From an uncultured Acetatifactor sp. (GTDB lineage: Bacteria > Bacillota > Clostridia > Lachnospirales > Lachnospiraceae), in assembly GCA_910585805.1 (NCBI GenBank), contig CAJUFB010000023.1, positions 1-52,344 of the forward strand: a DNA stretch of 52,344 nucleotides. Direction: 5' to 3'. The notes beneath the pieces were generated by a model. That model saw only the letters and a list, made by a program, of their open reading frames with translations. It made no database searches and was not told where the DNA came from. Both the position numbers and the translations under genes were made by a program. Below are positions 42,012 through 51,780 of this stretch, piece after piece; the first letter of the stretch is position 1; each line of letters starts with the position of its first letter.

Positions 42012-42806
42012 TTATTCTGTCTGGTTCTCACTTTCTTCGCTGCCCCGGCTTTCGCCTTCACCCCCTATGTCGCTTCCGCTCTCTTCACTGCTCCGGCTTT
42101 CACCTTCACCCTCTATGTCGCTTCCGCTCTCTTCACTGCTCCGGCTTTCGCCTTCACCCTCTATGTCGCTTCCGCTCTCTTCACTGCTCCGGCTTTCACT
42201 TTCACCCTCTATGTCGTTTCCGCTCTCTTTACCGCTCAGGCTCTCACCGGACTCCTCTTCCACTATTTCCACCAAATCCTCCAGCGTCTGGTTAAACCGC
42301 GTCACCACAGTCTGTTCCACCACATACACGGTTGTTTGCGACGGCATACACACATAATAAGTCCCCGTAAGCGCATTGTGGTCACCCACATGCAGGATAT
42401 AGCTGGCGGATGCGGTTTCAAAGGAAATCGTCCGCTCCGGATCCGCCAGTCCATACTGGCTTAAATCTGTCACGTTCTCGATCACCTGCTGCGCGTCAAA
42501 CGGCGCCACACCCGAAAGCATATTTTTTATGGAATATTCTTTCAGACTCAGGGAATCGTCTTCCGCCGCATGCCAGGTGTCTCCCTCTTTTTCAAAGGCA
42601 TAGGTTTCCCCGTCATAATCATAAGAAAATTTCACTACATCCTCATATGCCACATCAATTACGACACCACTGTCCTGCTCCGCTTTCGCTGCCTCCGCCT
42701 CTTTTGCCTCCCGCCTTTCATTCATATATCGAACGCCGGGGATTGCGGCAGCCAGCAGAACCAGCACCGCTGACAAAATAATAAACTGCTTTTTCTGCTT
42801 TTTCAT
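42012..42806 (-). CDS. DUF4340 protein with acidic C-terminal repeats
   Basis: A basic start and one hydrophobic helix (FIILSVLVLLAAAIPG-like, residues 8-24) anchor the protein in the membrane. A DUF4340 beta-propeller-like part follows, with VVKFSYDYDGETYAFEKEGD and YSIKNMLSGVAPFDAQQVIE and GLADPERTISFETA. The last 80 residues are about four repeats of ESGSDIEGEGESRSS. DUF4340 proteins occur with GldG-type ABC transporters, exactly as here: the gene follows the permease by about 30 bp. Function in the complex is unknown, perhaps handling a cell-surface polymer. Confidence 0.8.
   Translation of the reverse strand: MKKQKKQFIILSAVLVLLAAAIPGVRYMNERREAKEAEAAKAEQDSGVVIDVAYEDVVKFSYDYDGETYAFEKEGDTWHAAEDDSLSLKEYSIKNMLSGVAPFDAQQVIENVTDLSQYGLADPERTISFETASASYILHVGDHNALTGTYYVCMPSQTTVYVVEQTVVTRFNQTLEDLVEIVEEESGESLSGKESGNDIEGESESRSSEESGSDIEGEGESRSSEESGSDIEGEGESRSSEESGSDIGGEGESRGSEESENQTE
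42034..42240 (-). repeat. 45-bp coding tandem repeat in the DUF4340 gene
   Basis: Four to five copies of a 45-bp unit encode ESGSDIEGEGESRSS. Near-identity between the middle copies indicates recent expansion; the unit preserves frame. Confidence 0.85.
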
Positions 42807-42837
42807 GTTATGCCTCCTGTTGCAATTTCCTGAAATC

Positions 42838-44964
42838 TCAGCGTCTTCTCCTCCTGAACCAGATCACAAAGCCTGCCGCCAGGCATCCGAAGGGCATCAC
42901 TACTGTCAGCAATACGCCCAGCAGCACCGCTCTTCCCTGAGGGATCATCAGATAGGATACCTCATAGTTTTTCGCCGGTATGGACACGCTGACCTCATGG
43001 TCTGCAAAGGTACCCACCGTATTGGTGAACATGACCTGGTTGGCGCCGCTGACCATCATATTGGCCTCGTCCGAAAAAATCTGTTCACAGCCGTACACTA
43101 CCATGGTGGCTTCCGTGCCGTCTTCCAACGTCTTGACTGCGGATACGCCGATGGCAAAAGGACCGTCCGTATCGCCTTCGCTCTTCTCATAATTTTCCAG
43201 ATTAGAAGTGTCTAACTTGGCAAATGCACTGTCCGACGTACTCAGGAATTTATTGTAGGAGATGTCTTCCCTGTCCTCGTCCTCGATCAGAATGCCCTGT
43301 CCGAATGGAACGAACACATAATACTGTCCGTAAAGCCCTGCGGTAAAGGTACTGCTGCCCATGGTGGGAAGCAGATAATAAGGATTCCTGTAATAATTTG
43401 CCTCATCCTGTTCCACCACAAGTCCTTCCGCTACCCGGAGCCCCATGTATCCGCAGAGCGAGTCCAGATTGGGTGTCTCCACATCGGTGATGCCCGTCAC
43501 CAGTATCACATTTCCGCCCCTGTCCAGATACCGGACCACTTTCTCCGTATCGTCCGCGGAAAAATCCCCTGTGGCTCCATTGATCACCAGGCAGGCCGCA
43601 TCTTCCGGAATCGTGTCATGGTCCATCAGATTGATGCTCTCATACTCCGTATTTTCCTTCTTCAAGGCGTTGGTAAAGGCGGCGCTGAAAGAAGCCTCAC
43701 CATGCCCCTCCGTTATGTATACCTTAGGCACATCGTCCGTAAGCACCCTGTCCAGAGCGCTGGTGATCTGCCCCTCGCCGTCGTATCCGGTGGTATTGGA
43801 GGAATAGCCTCCTGTATAATAGTCATAATCATAACTGGTCTCATAGATATCGCTGTAATCCACCACGGTATTCCGCTTCCCGCTGACAATGATCAGACTG
43901 TTCAGGCTGATGCTGTCATTGGTATACTGCATGTAAAACCTGGGATTGATATTGGGGTCCACATACTCTACCTTAATATGACCGGACAGATCATCATACC
44001 TCTGCAATGTCTGTCCCAGCACCATATCCTGGCTGTCTTCGGAGGAGATCACATAAATCGTTACATCCTCGTCAATGGTTTTCACATATTCTTTTGTCTG
44101 TTCTGTCAGAGAATACAGCTTCTCGCCCGTCACATCCATGGATACCCAGGACCCGGGCAGTTCTCCCAGAACCACATTTGCGATTACTATAATGCCCGTT
44201 GCCACCGCTATCATACCGGTGCTGTAGGCGCCCATGCTGAATGCTTTCAGCGAAATGCTGTAACGCCTCTTCTGAATGGACTGCACTGTCAGGAACAGTG
44301 CAAGGGCTGTCATGGAAACAAAGTAAAATACCGATTTTATATCCAGAGTACCGTTCATCAGGCTGGAAAAGGGCGTGTACATATCCAGACAGCTCAGGAT
44401 CCTGGTAAGCCAGTTTCCGGTGTAGGAGATCAGACCGCAGATGGAATCCATCATATACGCCAGAAACAGGATAATAAACGTAAGGACGGAAGATATTACC
44501 TGGCTTTCCGTCAATGAGGATACCAATACGCCCACGGCGATGGCCATCATCCCATAGAGAAAAAATGCCAGAACCGAAAGGTAAGCCTCCGCCATGGGAA
44601 TGGTGCCGAAGCTTCCCATGATCAGCGGGTAAATACAGATGATGCCGGTGGGAATGGCAAATATGGTAAGCAGCGCCAGAAACTTGCCCAGCACGATTCC
44701 GGCTACGGATACAGGCGCCGTCAGAATCAGCTGGTCTGTCCTGCTCCTTCTTTCCTCGGCAAGAATCCGCATGGTAAGCACTGGCACGCTGATCAGAAAC
44801 AGGATTACCACGCTGGATATGGCATAGGAAAAATAGGGATAGCCCTGGAGCAGATTTACTGCCGTATAATACAATCCTACAAAAAATAAGGTAACCGCAA
44901 TAAACAGCAGCCCTATAAAGGAACGGAAGTAGGACCTGATCTCTCTCTTATAGATTGCCAACAT
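42838..44964 (-). CDS. ABC-2 permease fused to a GldG-like domain
   Basis: A 708-aa membrane protein. Residues 1-240 are an ABC-2 permease with six helices (IYKREIRSYFRSFIG at the start, LAEERRSRTDQLILTAPVS after helix 2). Residues 250-660 form a GldG/IFT52-like outer domain (GEKLYSLTEQTKEYVKTIDE, VYITEGHGEASFSAAFTNAL, RGGNVILVTGI), then a final helix and a basic RRRRR end. In other bacteria these two parts are separate (GldF and GldG). It follows the ATPase by 4 bases. The name comes from gliding bacteria, but in Clostridia no gliding is implied. Confidence 0.85.
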   Translation of the reverse strand: MLAIYKREIRSYFRSFIGLLFIAVTLFFVGLYYTAVNLLQGYPYFSYAISSVVILFLISVPVLTMRILAEERRSRTDQLILTAPVSVAGIVLGKFLALLTIFAIPTGIICIYPLIMGSFGTIPMAEAYLSVLAFFLYGMMAIAVGVLVSSLTESQVISSVLTFIILFLAYMMDSICGLISYTGNWLTRILSCLDMYTPFSSLMNGTLDIKSVFYFVSMTALALFLTVQSIQKRRYSISLKAFSMGAYSTGMIAVATGIIVIANVVLGELPGSWVSMDVTGEKLYSLTEQTKEYVKTIDEDVTIYVISSEDSQDMVLGQTLQRYDDLSGHIKVEYVDPNINPRFYMQYTNDSISLNSLIIVSGKRNTVVDYSDIYETSYDYDYYTGGYSSNTTGYDGEGQITSALDRVLTDDVPKVYITEGHGEASFSAAFTNALKKENTEYESINLMDHDTIPEDAACLVINGATGDFSADDTEKVVRYLDRGGNVILVTGITDVETPNLDSLCGYMGLRVAEGLVVEQDEANYYRNPYYLLPTMGSSTFTAGLYGQYYVFVPFGQGILIEDEDREDISYNKFLSTSDSAFAKLDTSNLENYEKSEGDTDGPFAIGVSAVKTLEDGTEATMVVYGCEQIFSDEANMMVSGANQVMFTNTVGTFADHEVSVSIPAKNYEVSYLMIPQGRAVLLGVLLTVVMPFGCLAAGFVIWFRRRRR

Positions 44965-44968
44965 TTAT

Positions 44969-46030
44969 TTATATACCTCCCTGCTTTTCGTCTGCCTCTT
45001 CTGTACTTCCATCGGCCGGCTCCGCCTCTCCGCCTTCGGATGACTTCTTCCGCTTCCTGGGGCCAAAGAGCTTCTTCCGCTCCTTTTCCCCCGGTTGTAC
45101 CCCTTCCGTCAATTCCAGGAAAATATCTTCCAGGGATTTCTCATGAACCACCATTTCCATGATCGGCAGCTTCGCCTCCGCCAGGGCATAGAAAACAGTC
45201 TCTCTGATATCCGCATGCTCTTCGGAAACTGCCCTAGCTCTCGCAAATCCCTCTCCCGGCGCTTCCATGGCTTCTACTGATGACACATCTGTCACTTTAT
45301 TGAGCACATCGCACAGCTGCGCCTCTCCGCCCTTCACCGTCAGCTGCAGTTCCTGGGAATGGTTCATCAGTTTCTTCAATCCCTCCGGCGAATCGCTGGC
45401 TACAAGCCGTCCGTGGGAAATGATCATGATATGGTCGCATATGGCGCTGACCTCGGAGAGAATATGGGAACTTAAGATAATGGTGTGGTTTTCACCCAAC
45501 CGGCGGATCAGATCACGGATTTCGATGATCTGCTTGGGGTCCAGCCCCACGGAAGGCTCATCCAGAATAATCACTTCCGGATCTCCCAGCATGGCCTGCG
45601 CCAATCCTACTCTCTGGCGATAGCCCTTGGACAGATTCCGTATCAGCCGTTTCTTCACATCCTCTACTCCTGTCATCTCCATGACTTTCCGCATCTGGGC
45701 TTGCCGCTCTGCTTTGGGTATCTTCTTCAGCTGCGCGGCAAACTCCAGATATTCTTCCACTGTCATCTCCACATACAGAGGCGGTATCTCCGGCAAATAC
45801 CCGATCTGCTTTTTGGCTTCCTCGGGTTCTTTCTGAATGTCTTTTCCGTCTATGGTCACGGTGCCTTCTGACGGAGCTATGTAGCCTGTGATGATATTCA
45901 TGGTGGTGGATTTTCCTGCTCCGTTGGGTCCCAGGAAGCCGTAAATCTGCCCCTTTTCCACCCTGAAGGAGAGGTGGTCCACCGCCATGTGGTCACCATA
46001 TTGTTTCGTAAGATTCGTCACCTCAATCAT
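44969..46030 (-). CDS. ABC transporter ATP-binding protein (GldA-like)
   Basis: A 353-aa ATPase: Walker A GPNGAGKST, Q-loop LPEIPPLY, signature LSKGYRQRVG, Walker B VIILDEP, D-loop VGLDPKQ and H-loop SSHIL. A C-terminal extension rich in Lys, Glu and Gly (about residues 310-353) lies beyond the usual end. It is the first gene of an operon with the permease/GldG fusion and the DUF4340 protein, with 4-base and about 30-base gaps. Confidence 0.9.
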   Translation of the reverse strand: MIEVTNLTKQYGDHMAVDHLSFRVEKGQIYGFLGPNGAGKSTTMNIITGYIAPSEGTVTIDGKDIQKEPEEAKKQIGYLPEIPPLYVEMTVEEYLEFAAQLKKIPKAERQAQMRKVMEMTGVEDVKKRLIRNLSKGYRQRVGLAQAMLGDPEVIILDEPSVGLDPKQIIEIRDLIRRLGENHTIILSSHILSEVSAICDHIMIISHGRLVASDSPEGLKKLMNHSQELQLTVKGGEAQLCDVLNKVTDVSSVEAMEAPGEGFARARAVSEEHADIRETVFYALAEAKLPIMEMVVHEKSLEDIFLELTEGVQPGEKERKKLFGPRKRKKSSEGGEAEPADGSTEEADEKQGGI

Positions 46031-46177
46031 GCTTTCCCATACCTTTCTATTCAGTTTCGCGGCAGAACTTCTGTTTCAGCCTGGTCCAAAACACTGTTGC
46101 CAGCTGCCTCCATGCGGCTGCACAGGGCTGCCATGCGTTACCGAGTATTTTAATGGGAAAATGTCATCATTCAGTGT

Positions 46178-47386
46178 TCACTTTGTGAAAGATTTGTGAA
46201 TCGACAGCGTCTCACAGCAGCCCTCCCCCTCTGCGGTCAGCATGATAGTGGGGGTTCTGGCAGGAATTTCCTGAAAATAAAATTCCTCTTCCCCGCTTTT
46301 ATATTCGAAAAGAATACCGTCTGAATACATCGCTACCCGTCCGCAGTTACTGTAACAGAGAACCGCGTAATTCCCGCTTTTCAGACGCCGTATGCTTTCC
46401 GGAACGATATGGACAAAGGGAATACGGTTCCACCTTGCCTGATATCTGTAAAAAAGAGAGTCCGGACGGCTGCTGCCGGGGTGGAAGCAGCTGTTTTCTT
46501 TTCCTCGGAAGACAGTCATGTAATCATCTTGCAAAACCGGAAGCCTTGTCTTTTTTCCGTGTGCCCAAGTGTATTCCTGCCGTTTCACGTCTCTTAGAAA
46601 TACCAGAAAGCCGCAGCGGTCACATAACTGCAGAAAAAGGTTATACAATGCCTGTTTTCTTCCATTTTCCGCATCCCCGGTCACATCCGGGCAGATTTCC
46701 CGGCAGTGCTCTGTATTCGCCTTCAGGCTAACCTCATGGTCCGCTTTCATGCGGAATTCCATATGCGCTTCTGTCATACACCCCGGCCATGCTGCCATCT
46801 CCTTCTCACTGCTGGTCTCCAGGCAGACACAATTGGCTCCCAGCTTCAGCATCCACTGCAGGTCTTCCAGCATCTGGCGCTGTATCGCCGCCGCTGTCCC
46901 CGCTTCCGGCAGTGTATAGCGCACTGCTCTGGGCGTTAAATCCTCATTGTTCAGCAAAATTTCCGTTTTTCCGTTCCTGTCAGTACGGGAGAGACAGCGC
47001 AGAGCCAGCTGCCCCTGTGCTCTGTCCAGAAGATTTCCCGTCTCGTCTGCCAGGATTGCTTCCATTCCGTACAGATGCGGATCCCGGATCCCTCTCCATA
47101 GCGCCGGCTGCAGCAGAATGGACTGCAGCGGCTCCTCCTCCCGGAGTTTCTGCACGCATTCCAGTATAATATTGTTCTGTTTGTCGGTAATAATGAGCCT
47201 GATATACCCCTTTTCTTTCCTGAGAAGGTTTCTTTCTTCCTCGCTCCTCAGCGGGACGGATACTTTCCGCACCTGTTCCCCCGTATCCAGCATCAGGTGA
47301 AACGCCCATTCCAGAACGGCCTTTCCGTTCTCCAGCCTGCAGGCTGCCTCCGCGCAGCCGCAGAGCGCTGTCCTGTCAAATTTCAT
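46178..47386 (-). CDS. Degenerate GH2-like protein, probably non-catalytic
   Basis: The 402-aa product follows a GH2 plan at low similarity: a beta domain with LLQPALWRGIRDPHLYGMEA, a barrel start LEDLQWMLKLGANCVCLETS, and an end YQARWNRIPFVHIVPESIRR with YSNCGRVAMYSDGILFEYKS like the post-barrel domain of GH2 galactosidases. No NE acid/base motif is present and the barrel is far too short (about 150 residues). No frameshift is seen, so it may be a genuine small protein evolved from GH2, such as a binding protein, or an old internal deletion that healed in frame. It follows the GPH transporter by about 80 bp. Confidence 0.55.
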   Translation of the reverse strand: MKFDRTALCGCAEAACRLENGKAVLEWAFHLMLDTGEQVRKVSVPLRSEEERNLLRKEKGYIRLIITDKQNNIILECVQKLREEEPLQSILLQPALWRGIRDPHLYGMEAILADETGNLLDRAQGQLALRCLSRTDRNGKTEILLNNEDLTPRAVRYTLPEAGTAAAIQRQMLEDLQWMLKLGANCVCLETSSEKEMAAWPGCMTEAHMEFRMKADHEVSLKANTEHCREICPDVTGDAENGRKQALYNLFLQLCDRCGFLVFLRDVKRQEYTWAHGKKTRLPVLQDDYMTVFRGKENSCFHPGSSRPDSLFYRYQARWNRIPFVHIVPESIRRLKSGNYAVLCYSNCGRVAMYSDGILFEYKSGEEEFYFQEIPARTPTIMLTAEGEGCCETLSIHKSFTK

Positions 47387-47466
47387 CCATACCCTCTCCC
47401 ATCCGCCTGATATCGGTTATCCGGAAACCTTACCTTCATCTGTACAAGGTATCCGGAGCACTTTCT

Positions 47467-48912
47467 TCATACGCCTTTTCCGTTCTCCGATTCCCGCCTC
47501 TCCCGCAGGATTGCCGTATTTTGCTCCACTTCCTTCCTGCCCAGCGGATAGGCAAACCGGATGATCAGAAATACTGCCAGGTAGCAGACACCCGGGACCA
47601 AAGTAGCCACTGTATAGATCCGTTCCGCCACGGCCTCTGTCTGGGAGGCTGCCTCGGAGATATAGCCGATGGCAGTCAGCACAAAGCCGCCCAGCCCCCC
47701 GGCAATCGCCTGCCCCACCTTTCTGGCAAAGGAATACACCGCGTAAACCGTGCCGTCCTCCCGTCTGCCGGAGGCGATCTCCTGATAGTCAATGATATCC
47801 GTAATAAAAGCCCATATGATCATATTGAAAAGCCCGGTGCCCAGAGTCCCCAGAAACAGAAGCGCCATAAACAGCGGAATACTCTTCACCCGTAGGAAAA
47901 ACAGCAGCAGATACACAACCCCCGCTGCCAGCATTCCCACGGCCCCGGCTTCTTTCTTGCCGAATTTCGCCACGATCACGGAGATAAACGGTGCCAGCAG
48001 CAGCGTCCCTCCCACGCTCACCACATTCACTGCCGAAAGCGCTTTTGCATTTTTAAAATAATCCAGAAAAAGATAATTGTTCATGGTCTGCCCCATCAAT
48101 GTGGCGAGCAGCAGCACCAGCGCCGCACAGACCAGTGCCAGCAGCGGCTTATTCCGCCCCAGGCCCTTCAGCAGCTCCCCGGCGCACTCCACTTTTCCGG
48201 CTTTTTTCTCGAAAAAAACCCGCTCCCGGCACAAAAAATAACATAGCGCATAGCAACCCACAGCCAGGACTCCGAACACAAAAGCCGTCAAGGTAAAGCT
48301 TACCGGCTTCACAATCTGATTTCTCTCCAGATCCGTCTCATAGACGATCAGCGGCACCAGAACGCCGATGACCAGCCCCGCCAGGCTGGCGCCGATACTC
48401 CGGAAGGTGGACAGGGATGCCCTGTCCTTCACATCAGGGCTGATAACGGAAGCCATGGAACCGTAGGGAATGTTGATGGCGGTATAGCAGAAGCTGCTCC
48501 AGAGCAGATAGGTAAAAATCACATAGGCAAGCTTCGCCCAGTAAGCCCAGTCCCGCACAAAGTACAGGTACATTATGGAACTCGCCACCGCCACCGGAAT
48601 GCACATGCGCCGTATCCAGGCGCGGAACCGTCCGTCCCTGGCGGGCTTCACGCTATCAACGATACGTCCCATGGTTACATCCGTAAAAGCGTCTACAAAC
48701 CTGGCCCCCAGGAAAAGCAGTCCCACCACAAAGCCGCTTAAGCCAAGCACCTTCGTGTAGAAGACCATCAGATAATTGCTGGCAAAGATAAAGCTGAAAT
48801 CATTGCCGAAATCCCCGAACATGTATCCTATCTTATCCCGGATGCCGAAAGGACGCACACTCCGGGCATCTTCCGTTTTCACATTTTCCCGGCTGTCAAT
48901 CATACTGGACAT
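47467..48912 (-). CDS. GPH-family glycoside/pentoside/hexuronide:cation symporter
   Basis: A 481-aa carrier with twelve helices. DKIGYMFGDFGNDFSF at the start of helix 1 and DVTMGRIVDSVKPARDGRFR after helix 2 are hallmarks of the MelB-like GPH family; ASGRREDGTVYAVYSFARKV is the conserved second-half loop. It imports a glycoside with Na+ or H+. ATG at 48912 has TGAGGT about 8 bases upstream. Likely transcribed with the GH2-like gene that follows. Confidence 0.9.
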   Translation of the reverse strand: MSSMIDSRENVKTEDARSVRPFGIRDKIGYMFGDFGNDFSFIFASNYLMVFYTKVLGLSGFVVGLLFLGARFVDAFTDVTMGRIVDSVKPARDGRFRAWIRRMCIPVAVASSIMYLYFVRDWAYWAKLAYVIFTYLLWSSFCYTAINIPYGSMASVISPDVKDRASLSTFRSIGASLAGLVIGVLVPLIVYETDLERNQIVKPVSFTLTAFVFGVLAVGCYALCYFLCRERVFFEKKAGKVECAGELLKGLGRNKPLLALVCAALVLLLATLMGQTMNNYLFLDYFKNAKALSAVNVVSVGGTLLLAPFISVIVAKFGKKEAGAVGMLAAGVVYLLLFFLRVKSIPLFMALLFLGTLGTGLFNMIIWAFITDIIDYQEIASGRREDGTVYAVYSFARKVGQAIAGGLGGFVLTAIGYISEAASQTEAVAERIYTVATLVPGVCYLAVFLIIRFAYPLGRKEVEQNTAILRERRESENGKGV

Positions 48913-49141
48913 AAAAGTACCTCATGCCTTTCCGCAGCCTGGAAATGATACGCGAAATTCCTCCAGATGCTTCATCCTCCGCAGGCATATAATTCCCAGG
49001 CACAATATTTGAACGATAAACAACCTCATCGGAGTGGTCATCCTCCTGATGAAGCATATTGAAATAAGTCTGCAGGACTCTGTATTTCTTTCCAATTCCT
49101 GCATGCTGCATCAGAAACCGACACATTATTGAAGTTAGCAT
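48896..49141 (-). CDS. Possible small ORF upstream of the GPH symporter
   Basis: An 81-codon frame overlaps the start of the symporter gene by 17 bases. The peptide has no recognisable domain, no clear ribosome binding site, and many basic residues. It may be a leader ORF, a remnant or chance. The rest of the gap to 49488 shows only a short hairpin (CACAGG/CCTGTG near 49331-49350). Confidence 0.2.
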   Translation of the reverse strand: MLTSIMCRFLMQHAGIGKKYRVLQTYFNMLHQEDDHSDEVVYRSNIVPGNYMPAEDEASGGISRIISRLRKGMRYFYVQYD

Positions 49142-49243
49142 GTCACTTTGATGCCGAAAATATACATTTCTTTTAATATCCGTTATTGCAGAATACTATA
49201 ACAGATTGCTGCCACTGTTTTATCCTGTCTGTAAATTATGGGA

Positions 49244-49272
49244 TTGTCTGAACCGAGATAATGTGCTAAACT
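49244..49272 (+). promoter_or_regulatory. Possible promoter of the AEC transporter
   Basis: TTGTCT and TAAACT are spaced by 17 bases about 215 bp before the gene. The leader in between contains a 6-bp hairpin. A weak but plausible match. Confidence 0.3.
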
Positions 49273-49488
49273 TTCGTTATATCACATGTCCGCAAACAGC
49301 CTCGCCGTCCATGACTGAAAAGAATACACTCACAGGCATTATACCTGTGGAAGATTCTGGAAATGCTCCATAAGCATGGACCTCCACAGGCTTAACGGAA
49401 TGAAGGGAAGTACGACCCGGAAAGACAGACCGCGGTTCATGCGCGGAGTGATGGGACAACCGCTCAATACGAAAAAAGGGAGAAGATT

Positions 49489-50403
49489 ATGACAATATTT
49501 ACCGTATTTTTTCAGATGCTTGCATTGCTGATCATGATCGGCGCAGGATATTTTATGACCAGGAAGGGCATGATGGACGAGCATACGAACACTCAGATGT
49601 CCAAAATGATCGTCAATGTATTCAATCCCATGCTGATTCTTTCCAGCGCCGCCAATTCCGCCGGGCTGGTTTCTCTGGGCACGATAGGGACAGTGGGGCT
49701 GATTGCCCTGGGGATGTTCGCCGTCTTTATCGCGGCAGGTATGATTTTGTCCCCTCTTTTTGACAGGGCTCCGGATCAGAGGAAGATTTTTCAGATGATG
49801 TTCGTCTTTTCTAACCTGGGGTTCATCGGCATACCGGTGGTCTCCAGCATCCTGGGGGAAGCGTATGTGGTTTACGTGACGGAATTTCTGCTGATTTACA
49901 CCATTGTGTTCTACACCTATGGAGTCGCGCTGATGGACGGGAAATTCTCGATTTCTTCCCTGAAATCCATGATCAATCCCGGCACTGTATCCGGTTTTGC
50001 CGCTCTCCTTATCATTGTATGCAATATACAGCTGCCGGATTTCATCAGGACTGCCATTACCTACCTGGGAAATGTGACATCCCCCATGGCGCTGGTTGCC
50101 GTGGGTTTTACGCTGGCCCATTCCGACCTGAAGCGGATTTTCTGCCAGCCCAGGCTGTATGTCTTCTCGGCAGTCAAGCTTCTGGCTCTGCCGCTATTGA
50201 TGCTGCCTCTGTTAAAACTGGTCACACAGGATGCCGCTTTGCTCTCCGTATGCATGATCATGTTCGGCATGCCTATCGGAAATATGCCGCTGATTCTGGG
50301 GAATCAGAAAGGGATTGACGGCACCACCTGCAGCGCCGCTATTATATTGACTACTATATTGTGCGTTTTTACGATTCCGGTGCTGATGGCGGTGGCGGGG
50401 TAG
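49489..50403 (+). CDS. AEC-family (auxin efflux carrier-like) transporter
   Basis: A 304-aa membrane protein with about ten helices. IGAGYFMTRKGMMDE after helix 1, MIVNVFNPMLILSSAANS and FVFSNLGFIGIPVVSSILGE are typical of AEC permeases, which in bacteria export or take up small organic acids such as malate. The C-terminal half has MALVAVGFTLAHSDL and MFGMPIGNMPLILGN. AGGGAGAAG lies a few bases before the ATG. Monocistronic; substrate unknown. Confidence 0.85.
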   Translation: MTIFTVFFQMLALLIMIGAGYFMTRKGMMDEHTNTQMSKMIVNVFNPMLILSSAANSAGLVSLGTIGTVGLIALGMFAVFIAAGMILSPLFDRAPDQRKIFQMMFVFSNLGFIGIPVVSSILGEAYVVYVTEFLLIYTIVFYTYGVALMDGKFSISSLKSMINPGTVSGFAALLIIVCNIQLPDFIRTAITYLGNVTSPMALVAVGFTLAHSDLKRIFCQPRLYVFSAVKLLALPLLMLPLLKLVTQDAALLSVCMIMFGMPIGNMPLILGNQKGIDGTTCSAAIILTTILCVFTIPVLMAVAG

Positions 50404-50556
50404 AGAATTCCCCGGGCATTCGTTGTAGCAGACTGCATATTTCAAAACAAATCTTCAAATATATTTCTTCACCCTGTATATGATTGTATCCTGCACAATA
50501 TTGACCGCTGATTTCAGGAAACCAGAAAGGAATTGACGGCACACTAAATCAGCAAT

Positions 50557-51780
50557 TCACGCTTTAGCAAAAACTGCGGTGACGGTGATGATATCATTAT
50601 TGATCTCCGCAAAAATCTCGCCGTTCATCCTGCGCATAAGCTGTCTGCAAATATAGAGTCCCAGCCCGCTTCCGTGAACGCTTTCCGCATTCGCACCGCG
50701 CCAAAAACTCTCAAAAACATGCGGCAAATCGTCCTTGCAGAGGGTACAGCCGCCGTTCCTGACCGCAATTTGGACGCATTCATCCTCCCAGGAGAAAATC
50801 AATTCCACGCATTTGCCATCGCCGTATTTGAGGGAGTTTTCCATAACGTTTTGCAGCACTTCAACACTCCTGCTCAAATCCCCCGAAAGCAGACAATTTT
50901 TATATTCTCCGACAATGAAATCCGTTTTGATAAGCGCCAGTTTTTCCCTGTAGTATCTCGTGATTTTTTCGATAAGCTCCGAAAGATAAAACTCACCCAT
51001 ATTCACCTCAAGGCTAAGGAAATCCTCTCTGGAGGCCATTATGATCTGCGATACATAGTTCTCAATCTCGTTCGCTTTTTCGCTGATGTTTTCGGCAATT
51101 TTGTACTGCTTTTCCCTGTCGGGATATAAATTTTTCGACAGCGCTGCCGAGTACAGTTTTATGGCGGAAAGCGGTGTATTAATATCGTGGGAGAGCGACA
51201 GCAGCAGCATTTTCTTTTCTTTCTGCATTTCCAGTTCGCGCTGCTTTTGCAGTTCTATATTTTCACGGAGAATATCGATTCCCCACAGAAATTTTCCGAA
51301 AAAACGGTTTTTTGTTTCCTTTATCGGCGCGGTGAGATTACCCTTGGAAAGCTCGTAGGGGATGTCGATCAGACGTTCAAATGGTATCAGAATTGCGAAT
51401 TTAATATAAATCATAACCGCGATGAATAAAATCGCCGTAACGCCGAGAGCGGCATTTACAATTCCTACAAGATATTTTTTGCCGGAGCAGCCGTTTGTAT
51501 TGTAATCAAAACGATAAAGTTCTCCGTTTATTTCACAGATAACATAGTCGCTGTCCGTGCTGTAAAATTTTTCTCCGCATCGCTCAATATTTGTCACATA
51601 CTCACATTCGGTAATGTCGGCAGAACCGTTTGCTTCCATTTCACGAACAAGGCGTTTTATCTCTACGCGGTATAGTCTGCCGCCGTTGGTCCTGCCGGCG
51701 GCAAGGAGCATATTCACAACGGCAAATAATAAAATCACGGCAGCCGCAGCTGCCGATAAAATCCTGTTAAACGCTTTCAT
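50557..51780 (-). CDS. Sensor histidine kinase (two-component system)
   Basis: A 407-aa kinase with helix 1 at residues 5-28, an outer domain of about 75 residues containing EYVTNIERCGEKFYSTDSDY, helix 2 (GIVNAALGVTAILFIAVMIY), a HAMP linker, H-box LLLSLSHDINTPLSAIKLYS (Asn where Leu/Arg is common), N-box LQNVMENSLKYGDG and G boxes GSGLGLYICRQLMRRMNG. It overlaps the end of the regulator gene by 14 bases, so the two are coupled. Base composition is more AT-rich than the glycosidase genes. The second Cys pair in the outer domain could form a disulfide. Confidence 0.9.
   Translation of the reverse strand: MKAFNRILSAAAAAVILLFAVVNMLLAAGRTNGGRLYRVEIKRLVREMEANGSADITECEYVTNIERCGEKFYSTDSDYVICEINGELYRFDYNTNGCSGKKYLVGIVNAALGVTAILFIAVMIYIKFAILIPFERLIDIPYELSKGNLTAPIKETKNRFFGKFLWGIDILRENIELQKQRELEMQKEKKMLLLSLSHDINTPLSAIKLYSAALSKNLYPDREKQYKIAENISEKANEIENYVSQIIMASREDFLSLEVNMGEFYLSELIEKITRYYREKLALIKTDFIVGEYKNCLLSGDLSRSVEVLQNVMENSLKYGDGKCVELIFSWEDECVQIAVRNGGCTLCKDDLPHVFESFWRGANAESVHGSGLGLYICRQLMRRMNGEIFAEINNDIITVTAVFAKA

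Noticed and set aside
42838..46030. Gliding motility apparatus
   Set aside because: Only the GldA/F/G-like ABC parts are present; the motor and adhesin genes of gliding Bacteroidota are absent and are not expected in this lineage.
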